Origin: Rhodamnia argentea
Lineage: Eukaryota > Streptophyta > Magnoliopsida > Myrtales > Myrtaceae
Length of the DNA: 64,000 nt
Assembly: GCF_020921035.1 (NCBI RefSeq)
Contig: NC_063155.1
Coordinates: 3,891,001-3,955,000, forward strand
Reading direction: 5' to 3'
This document shows, in pieces, positions 57,127 through 64,000 of the stretch. The notes under the pieces are model-generated. The model saw only the letters and a list, made by a program, of their open reading frames with translations. It was not told the DNA's origin and made no database searches. Position 1 is the stretch's first letter. Every line of letters begins with the position of its first letter. The position numbers and the translations under genes are program-made.

Positions 57127-58383
57127 TCAAGGACGAACGGTGAAATCGAAGTTACCACATGAGCTCCCGTAGGAGGACAAGGCGGAACTGAATCCCAATA
57201 TTGAGTCAGCCCAATCAAATTGCAGCATTATATTCTCCATTTGGTGCGTCCCAATCACTATGGCATGCTCCGCCGTGTTTCCGCCGTCGATGAATGCCAA
57301 GCACGCCACATCGTTGTCCATTTGTTTCAGTAAATTAGATTCGTGAATAGTCCAGTACCCTCCATCTCCTAGCGCTAGATCGATTCGAGGAATGCTCGAG
57401 TCCGCCTTCTGTTGTGTAACATTCATCATGAAGCAAAAGTCGAGCGGACTGACCCTCTTCCCTCGATGGATGCCTTTCAGAGCCTTCTTGAATTCACTTA
57501 CAAAGACACTGTAAATGTCCCTCCTTAGGGTAGTGTAGGGCACTGTAGTACTGAGCTTCACACCTCCATTTACATCGAGCGCAAACGCATTCGCTGGAAC
57601 TTTAATGGCCTGTTGATCGATCGATATCCCTGTAACGTTGATAAAATATCCCAGCTTTGTTGGACTCTTTATCAATGGAGTGAAGGAAAGTACACTAGAA
57701 GCATCAAAGTTTGCGGGAGGTTCAAGATAGTATGGACCATCGCCGATGAAAAACACCCCTTGATGGTCACTTGAGCTCGAGAGGCAAAGGGAGAATTTCC
57801 TTGCGGCAAGATTGAAAGGAGGGAAGCATTGATCTCGTAAAGAGAGAGGGGACCATGACAACGGAGCGACACCAATTGCTTGTTCTGGAAGAGACTGCAA
57901 GAGAGACGATGGTGCACATGACACGGCCCGTTCGTTGTACTCCATGCTGTATTCAGACAGAGACCTACCGTAGGTCCAATGTATTGTGAAAGTATTGCGA
58001 GTCAAATAAGATAGGGCACATGACCCTGTGATAGGGTTCACAGGTGTGTCATAGCAAATGTAGCTATACGTGTTGTTCGTCTCGGGGCATAGCGGAGACA
58101 TGTAACTGCGAGCGGTCGAGCACATGGGATCTTCAATGGAGGACGTATAATGCTGCGAATCGCATCGGTTCCAGATGATAGGGCCATCGAGGTCGACAAG
58201 ATATTGGTCGGAAGGGTTTAGGGTGACGGTGATGGTGTGGAGGGAAGTGTTGGGGTCCTTGTGGAGGGATGTAACTAGAGCGTGAGGAGGTTGAGCTGGA
58301 GGTGGAGCCGGAGGTTGAGCCGAGACTTCCAGGGACGAATGACCGAACATAAAGATGAACAAAGAGAGTATAAGATTGCACAT
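57127..58383 (-). CDS. Gene E: intronless TAXI/EDGP-like secreted protein
   Basis: A single exon of 418 residues, starting at the ATG 58383 with the signal peptide MCNLILSLFIFMFGHSSLEV. It matches gene D over the full length: YLVDLDGPIIWNRCD, FFIGDGPYYLEPP, DVNGGVKLSTTVPY, FIDGGNTAEHAIVIG, CGNFDFTVRP. It differs by an extra proline-rich stretch (PPAPPPAQPP) just after the signal peptide, made by repeated CCTCC.GCTC units. Both catalytic Asp-Thr/Ser-Gly sites are replaced. Secreted, probably non-enzymatic; target unknown. No lesion visible. An AATAAA-like signal lies downstream, at the position matching gene D. Confidence 0.93.
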   Translation of the reverse strand: MCNLILSLFIFMFGHSSLEVSAQPPAPPPAQPPHALVTSLHKDPNTSLHTITVTLNPSDQYLVDLDGPIIWNRCDSQHYTSSIEDPMCSTARSYMSPLCPETNNTYSYICYDTPVNPITGSCALSYLTRNTFTIHWTYGRSLSEYSMEYNERAVSCAPSSLLQSLPEQAIGVAPLSWSPLSLRDQCFPPFNLAARKFSLCLSSSSDHQGVFFIGDGPYYLEPPANFDASSVLSFTPLIKSPTKLGYFINVTGISIDQQAIKVPANAFALDVNGGVKLSTTVPYTTLRRDIYSVFVSEFKKALKGIHRGKRVSPLDFCFMMNVTQQKADSSIPRIDLALGDGGYWTIHESNLLKQMDNDVACLAFIDGGNTAEHAIVIGTHQMENIMLQFDWADSILGFSSALSSYGSSCGNFDFTVRP

Positions 58384-58443
58384 TTTGGTCAACTTGGGTA
58401 TGTCAACTAGAGGACACGTGAGATTAATGATTGAGAAGGGGAG

Positions 58444-58451
58444 ATTTTATA
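58444..58451 (-). promoter_or_regulatory. TATA box of gene E
   Basis: TATAAAAT on the minus strand, about 61 bp before the ATG, same spacing as in gene D. Confidence 0.7.
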
Positions 58452-58779
58452 GAAGAAAAGCATCGTCTTTTCAACTTCATCAAGGGCTTTATAATGCTTA
58501 ATTAGAAAGTAAAGTAAGGATAAAGTTATGAATTTACTATATTTGAGTAAAGTTCAGGCATCAAATAACAAGTGCAATCTGAATTGATTGGATCATGTGG
58601 TTTAGTACACGATGCACGGGAAACATTGTACCTTGGAGTAGATTTCCCCGAGATCGAGAAGGAGCGCGTTGGATTTTTGCCTTGGTCATGTCCAATTGGA
58701 GTTCTTTGTACTCATGCATTATATTGACTCATTCCGGTTTTTCTTCATCGCTCATGTGCAAGATGAAGTTCATAGTACT

Positions 58780-58960
58780 TGTCTAAATAGTACCGATACC
58801 GCCACGTGACACAACACGACACGATACACCGACATGTCATTTCTCAAAAAATAGAGAATTTCAACATGTTGGGACACGTTGTATATTAAATGTATATTTT
58901 TATATATACATGATAAATTATGATTATTTCAATCAAATTAATTTGATTTAAATTCACAAA
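58780..58960. repeat. Dispersed repeat fragment
   Basis: Similar to 28341-28520 in wording and order (ACATGTCATTTCTCAAAAAA, TTGGGACACGTTGTATATT, TATATATACATGATAAATTA). It stands between the gene E promoter and a gypsy gag fragment. Class not known. Confidence 0.5.
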
Positions 58961-58989
58961 TAAAAAAATATCAAAAAACGTAGAATTGG

Positions 58990-60180
58990 CCTCATATCGA
59001 TGGTGAGGGAGAGAGACAAAAGCAAAATGACTTAAGAGGATACCGGACACCTTGAAAACAACATCTAACGGTACCACATTTAATCCGGACGGCCTAACAA
59101 ACCGATCCGCAACAAAAGAATGCGTAAAACTAGGGTTAAATAAAGCATAAGCTATGCTATTGTGCAAAAGGACCGTACCTGTAATAGTCGGCAAATGCTT
59201 CACCTCTTCCCCGTGTGACGGTAAACACCTATCCTTGCGCCTAGGATCTATTTTGGTAATTACGTGGTGCATTCCTTCCAACTTGGCCTTCCAGTGCCCT
59301 GGTCTGTTGCCTCTACGGGCAGTCCATCACAAGATGGCCCTATTAGCCACATCCAAAGCAAGCTCCACGCATTAAACGCGGAGCGCACCCATGCATCCGG
59401 TTACATAGGCGACGGATGTCATCTCGACGGGACATTGGCTTACCGATCGCTCCTTGACGATTGGGTGAAATGGGGTATCTGTTACCAAGCATCGGCCTCT
59501 TTCCTTGCCTCTTGTCAAACCTACTCGAGGGCGCGAACATCGATCCAGGAGCGGCAGCCCTTTCAGCCAAATCTTGTTCTATCATCCGAGCTCTCTCATT
59601 AAGATAATTGTAGTCCTTTAGGTTGAAAGACACCAGTACACTCCTAATCTTGGGCTTCGGCCCATCTCTAAACCTTCTAGCCCTATCCATAGTGTCTTCG
59701 ACCGGTCTCGAGGCATACTTAAACAGCTCAACAAATTTGGCCTCGTACTAATTCACTTGTCGTTGATTCCGATGCGATCGAAAGAACTCCGCCATCTTTT
59801 GTTACCTTGTTGTGTCCGAAAAGTACTTTCCATTAAAAGCTCCCACGAAAGTATCCTACGTCGAGACCATTCCCTTGAAAATGGTATACAGCTGGGGTGA
59901 CCTTATCCTCATTGGTGCACCTTAGTAAGTCAAAAGCTTTCTCTAGTTCCTCAATCCACGAAGTGGCAGCTTCGGGATCTCCGCACCCGGCGAACTTAGA
60001 CGGGTTGCAACTTCAAGAATTGCTCCACCGGTCTTTGAGCCCGGTGCCCATCAATCACAACTCCAGCTGGTGGATTCACAAGTGGGGCTTTAGCAGCAGC
60101 TGTGACACTAGCGTTTTGATTCATCACTTGCTGCCCCATCAAATCCCCAATCGTCTCAAGAGCTTGCAGAATCCCAGCCA
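58990..60180 (-). mobile_element. Ty3/gypsy gag-protease fragment (decayed)
   Basis: The minus strand, reading down from 60180, holds the N-terminal gag region and then the core (DRARRFRDGPKPKIRS, DYNYLNERARMIEQDLAERA). The first half of a zinc knuckle (ACFGCG) follows near 59345, then a protease whose signature has lost the catalytic Asp (ALFNPSFTHSFVADRF) near 59150. It ends at about 58990. Same lineage as the element at 1-4.2 kb. Confidence 0.85.
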
Positions 60181-60483
60181 TGGTCGGCTATTGCCCAACC
60201 GGCCCGGCGGCATGCGATGCTCTTTCTCCTTCCAGAATTTCCTCTATTGGCCCGACAAGCCTAACTCGGAGTCCTCGGAGTGCTTTCCTACTGCATTCGC
60301 TCACCTTGTAGGTAAATTTCGGAGTCCCGCCCACCCCATAGTAAAAGGCGATCAGAAGGCAGCCCCACAACTCAAAGCACATATATCAAACGCATATATA
60401 ACGCTCAAGAATCTACTATCTATGTCATTTCTCATCGCTCCTTATTACTATAGGTCTATGACCGGATGGATCGAGCTGACCTT

Positions 60484-60499
60484 GCTCTGATACCACCTT
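60484..60499 (-). other. Gypsy primer binding site
   Basis: On the minus strand TGGTATCAGAGCAAGG matches the initiator-Met-tRNA-type primer site. The end of an LTR lies directly before it and gag follows after about 300 bases. Confidence 0.8.
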
Positions 60500-60640
60500 G
60501 AGCGGGGTCGCCACATCTCGATCCTCCAGCACGCGACATCCCTACCTTTTCACCTCAGGTCACAAATGATAGCGTCTTAGATACATTATTGACCTATGAA
60601 ATTACGGCGCATGCGGAACGTGCAACACTCCCAAATAACA
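60500..60640 (-). mobile_element. Gypsy LTR, 3' end fragment
   Basis: LTR tail (GTCGCGTGCTGGAGGATCGA) just before the primer site. The matching scrap at 42953-43015 supports the identity. The rest of the LTR is not recognisable upstream. Confidence 0.5.
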
Positions 60641-60649
60641 AGGAGAGTT

Positions 60650-62390
60650 ATTGAAGTGGGATGCACCTTATCACACAAGCCACCACTAAAGTCAAAATTT
60701 CAAACCTTCCCCCGCTTCCCCCCCCCCCCCCCTATCTTCCTCTTCACGCTACTTCCCCTCCCCACCCCTAAAGATTTTTGGTTTTTCTATGATTGCAGAG
60801 ATTCTGGTGCAATGATGGGGTTTGATGTTGCCAATATTCATATATATAAATTTTTCGTGAGCAGTGCTATTTTTACCCATATTTTGACTAAACCACTCCT
60901 TTTTCTAATCAACAGACCAAAATACCCTCCTTTCTCTTTCATTTATTGTTTTTTATCATTTTAATCAGCATAATTGCCTTTATTTCTATTTTCTCTATTA
61001 AATTATCAATTTCACAATAGAAATGCCAAATTATAGCCGACAAAATATTATCTTATCATGCATCATGTTATCACTTTGCCCAGAAATAGTAGTTATTTTT
61101 AATTTATGTTCCCATTTTTGAAATTACAAAAGTTATATGAAAGGTTAGAAATTTCTAGTTGTATAGGCTTATCAACACAATATTAATTGCTTATTTTTTC
61201 ATGAAATCGTTTGAGGGAAATTTTATTTCAAAGGTTGAAAATTACAACTGAATCTAATTATCTAGTAGATGTTGACCTTGTGGGTGATTTTTTGAAATAA
61301 ATTTGAAGGTTTTTAAAGTTAAACATCGCTAATTTGTGCTTTCTTTTGAGCTTTTCACATTTCAATATAAATTGCAAGATGGGGTTAAAAAATTATTTAC
61401 ATATTTTGCACTTTTAAACTCACGTAAGATTTTTTCAGGGGAAATTTTAATTATATTTTAAAATTTTGATCCATTTGCTATTGTTAGTTACTTTCTTTAG
61501 GAGTTGAATGATAAGAAGTTTCATGTTATTTGCTTTATGCATTTATCCTTTGTTAATATTCAGATATGGTCCAAAAATAAGTATATTTGACATTGATCTT
61601 GCTTCTAACTAATTAATTTTTCTTTTCAATCTTTTTATCAAGATCGGATAAATAATGAAATTGAGTTTAATTTTCAAATTTGAAACATAGTGTCACTCAC
61701 ACTAGTCCGAAAAAATGCACTCAATTGTGTGTTTATAAGCTACCATGAACAAAAATTTCTTGTGAATGAAAATATGAGACCACAAATTACATTTGAACAT
61801 ATTCTCTAGTAAAAAAGACAATGAAATATGGTAAATTAATATCTTGATGGGTGTAATGGAGCATTTATATTATGAAATTAAGAGAGATGATAGAAATAAA
61901 GAAAGTTTTGTGGATTATCCTGATAAAAATAAAAATAATAAATTGAAGAGAGAGGGGGAGGGTGTTTCGCTAAGTTAACTGGAAGAAAATAGTGTTTTAG
62001 TCAAAATGGAGTGAAAAAAAGCGCTACCCTTACTTTATTGTCCAAGATCGATAAATGACCCTTCACAACCTATGTCAATTGAACCAATACATCAAATCTA
62101 AATTGCATTACGGTTTGATTTCCTCCTTGTTCATTTCATACCAACGTTGAACTTTGCCTAATGGACATGAATGCAGACCTACTCTTTTTTTCTGCTAATT
62201 ACAGTCATGAACGAATCTTAACATATAGACGATAATCCAGGATGTGGACGTGGAGATTTGTTTTCGAAATGCTTTATTTCATGCAAATAAGTCTGCATAT
62301 CGAACTTTGTTTGTTGTTACAGACCAGACCAAAAAAAAAAAAAACAAGAAGAGATGAGAGACACCTCTATTTGTTGTCCAGAGGAGTAAA
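60650..62390. other. AT-rich spacer, no gene seen
   Basis: A C-run at about 60719-60732, then strongly AT-rich sequence. No domain, splice pattern or RNA gene recognised. Confidence 0.45.
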
Positions 62391-62416
62391 CATGCATCAC
62401 AAATTAGATTAAGATC

Positions 62417-63661
62417 TCAAACAATGCCTCCAACCGTAAAATTGAAGCCACCGCATGTAGTTCCGTAAGGCAACAAGGAAGAGCTGAACCCTAATCTTGA
62501 TTGATCCAAATCAAATAGCAAGAAATTATTTTCCATTTGATACGTCCCGACCACGACTGCTTGCTTCACTGTCTTCCCTCCGTCACCAAACGCCAGGCAC
62601 CCCACATCGTTATCGACTTGCTTTATTGAATTCGATCCGTAGATCGTCCATTTCTCTCCATTTCCTAGAATCAAATCAATTTGAGGCACGCGTAGCCCTT
62701 GCCGGCTCAATCCAATGGTGCTCGTATTGAAGCACAAGCTAAACGGATCGACATTCATCACTTGAGCGATGCCTCTGACAGCCTTCGTAAACTCCTTAAG
62801 AAATGCATCGTAAATGTTGCTCCTAAGAGTAGTGTAAGGTACTATGGAACTAAGCCTCGCGCTTCCATTGACGTTAAAATCAAAGGCATCCCAAGGGACG
62901 TTTATCGCATTTCCATTGATTGTTATACCAGTGAGGTTGATAAAATATCCCAGCGATATGGAATCTCCACGCAAAGGAGTGTAGGACAATACACTTGCAG
63001 CGTTCGTCGGAGGAAGAAGATAGTATGGACCATCACCGATGAATATCGTGCCACGAGCACGGCTAGAGCTAGGGAGGCAAAGAGCGAATTTCCTTGCGAC
63101 CTCAAGGCCAGCATTATAGGTGAACAGGGACAACAGAGCGAGAGAAGACCATGACAAGGCACCCACGCCGATCGCTTCTTTAGGGAGAGATTGTAGAAGA
63201 GACGTTGGAGCACACGATACATACGAGTGACTGAAGATTATAGCTGTTATGCGAAATCTTCCATTCGTCCAGTATATGATGAGATCGTTGTAGGTTGACT
63301 GAGACAGGGCGCAAGACCCAGTGACCGGGTTCACCGGCGTGTCGTTGCAATAACACTGGCCGTATTTGTACGTGTTGTTGGAGATGGGACACGAGGGAGA
63401 GAGGTAACTCCGAGCAACGGCGCACTCGGGTGCATTACAACCAACAGGAGGGTGACGCAATTGGCACCGGTACCAGTTGAAAGGAGCATCGACGTCGATG
63501 ACGTAATGTTCGTGATAGTTCAAGGTGATGCTGTAGAGAGAAGTGTTTGCGTTAGTGTGTTTGAGGATGGGAGCTACAAGAGTGTGATAAGGAGGTGGAG
63601 CTAAAACCTCTAAAGATAATGTCAAAACAAGAAGGGACGGAAGGAGGAGAAGATTGGGCAT
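62417..63661 (-). CDS. Gene F: intronless TAXI/EDGP-like secreted protein
   Basis: A single exon of 414 residues from the ATG at 63661. Signal peptide MPNLLLLPSLLVLTLSLEVL. N-lobe: YVIDVDAPFNWYRCQ (DVDAP in place of DTG), CYCNDTPVNPVTGSC, SYVSCAPTSLLQSLP. C-lobe: FIGDGPYYLLPP, NVNGSARLSSIVPYTTLR (second catalytic Asp motif lost), FGDGGKTVKQAVVVG, CGGFNFTVGG. Most like D and E but clearly more diverged. It adds several N-glycosylation sequons. Intact. Family knowledge suggests an apoplastic protein that may bind cell-wall hydrolases; substrate or partner unknown. Confidence 0.93.
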   Translation of the reverse strand: MPNLLLLPSLLVLTLSLEVLAPPPYHTLVAPILKHTNANTSLYSITLNYHEHYVIDVDAPFNWYRCQLRHPPVGCNAPECAVARSYLSPSCPISNNTYKYGQCYCNDTPVNPVTGSCALSQSTYNDLIIYWTNGRFRITAIIFSHSYVSCAPTSLLQSLPKEAIGVGALSWSSLALLSLFTYNAGLEVARKFALCLPSSSRARGTIFIGDGPYYLLPPTNAASVLSYTPLRGDSISLGYFINLTGITINGNAINVPWDAFDFNVNGSARLSSIVPYTTLRSNIYDAFLKEFTKAVRGIAQVMNVDPFSLCFNTSTIGLSRQGLRVPQIDLILGNGEKWTIYGSNSIKQVDNDVGCLAFGDGGKTVKQAVVVGTYQMENNFLLFDLDQSRLGFSSSLLPYGTTCGGFNFTVGGIV

Positions 63662-63705
63662 TTCGTTCTTTTAGGACGATACAATATTTGAAGGTTGTGA
63701 GGGAG

Positions 63706-63713
63706 ATTATATA
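63706..63713 (-). promoter_or_regulatory. TATA box of gene F
   Basis: TATATAAT on the minus strand, about 45 bp before the ATG. Confidence 0.65.
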
Positions 63714-64000
63714 GAGAAGAAAGCGTTGACTGTTGACTCTCCAGCTGCATCAAGGACTTCACACTTCACAAAGCACGATGGCTTTTTTGAAGTGGGGAAA
63801 CGAATAAAGAAACGAATCACGAGACTATATTTGTCTACTATGGTTGTATATATCATTCCAATGTGCAAGTACCTTTGAGTTTCAATCTCATTCAATTGAT
63901 GCAATTGGATCATGTGCATTTGTACAAAAAGTAAGTAGAGTACTAATTACCTTTTTTTAGTTTAGGCAAATGGACAAATTTTTTGATAGTCGAACGAGGC
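63714..64000 (-). promoter_or_regulatory. Upstream region of gene F
   Basis: Two TTGAC cores (W-box type) stand 7 bp apart at about 63726-63737 (GTTGACTGTTGACTC). A TTGGATCATGTG element at about 63905 is shared with the upstream regions of D and E. No other gene starts before the window ends. Confidence 0.5.

Noticed and set aside
60690-60830. CT/C-rich leader followed by an intron-like TGATTGCAG junction
   Set aside because: No following exon with coding potential was found in the AT-rich sequence downstream.

Overview
The window looks like nuclear DNA of a eudicot plant. Its protein-coding genes have plant-type introns, TATA boxes, AATAAA signals and secretion signals. The rest is AT-rich DNA full of Ty1/copia and Ty3/gypsy retrotransposons, solo LTRs and small TIR elements. 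I see no tRNA, rRNA, CRISPR or bacterial-style feature. Myrtaceae is a guess from the repeat style only (low confidence).

The backbone is a one-directional (minus-strand) tandem family of secreted, protease-like but non-catalytic proteins of the EDGP / GIP2 / basic 7S globulin / TAXI xylanase-inhibitor class. From left to right: a truncated 3' pseudogene (12500-13020); gene A (18091-19725, two exons); pseudogene B (29370-31330, two exons, broken by a TIR element and a frameshift); gene C (40579-42060, two exons); gene D (48148-49380, intronless); gene E (57127-58383, intronless); gene F (62417-63661, intronless). A-C form one subgroup with a phase-0 intron at the same codon and the usual cysteine-rich N-lobe. 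D-F form a second, intronless and more diverged subgroup. In all of them the pepsin-type catalytic Asp-Thr/Ser-Gly motifs are replaced, which fits inhibitors or binding proteins of the apoplast rather than active proteases. Duplicated 5' and 3' flanks link B with C, D with E, and the 12.5-kb pseudogene with A.

Transposons occupy the spaces. 1-4.23 kb: decayed minus-strand Ty3/gypsy gag-pol. 4.4-9.89 kb: two long related LTR copies in tandem. 9.9-11.4 kb: copia RNase H end plus LTR. 13.2-16.9 kb: copia gag with 5' LTR, then a SIRE-like LTR in the opposite direction. 20.54-21.58 kb: Pack-MULE-like element carrying a 2-oxoglutarate dioxygenase fragment. 23.36-28.16 kb: a structurally complete but dead copia element with 147-bp LTRs. 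30.09-30.51 kb: TIR element inside gene B. 33.8-34.5 kb: LTR-like fragment. 35.4-37.6 kb: decayed copia. 37.84-39.87 kb: solo LTR with five hairpins. 42.95-46.88 kb: gypsy LTR scrap and decayed copia pol. 49.98-51.39 kb: two solo LTRs of one family in opposite orientation. 51.8-56.96 kb: copia gag and LTR interrupted by a 3.1-kb gypsy-type solo LTR. 59.0-60.6 kb: gypsy gag fragment with primer binding site.

In short, a local gene family has been expanded by tandem duplication and pulled apart by nested retroelements, with at least one member killed by an insertion. I found no clearly new molecular system. The most unusual points are the split intron architecture of the gene family, the MULE-type insertion with a perfect 10-bp duplication in an exon, the captured gene fragments and the hairpin-rich solo LTR.
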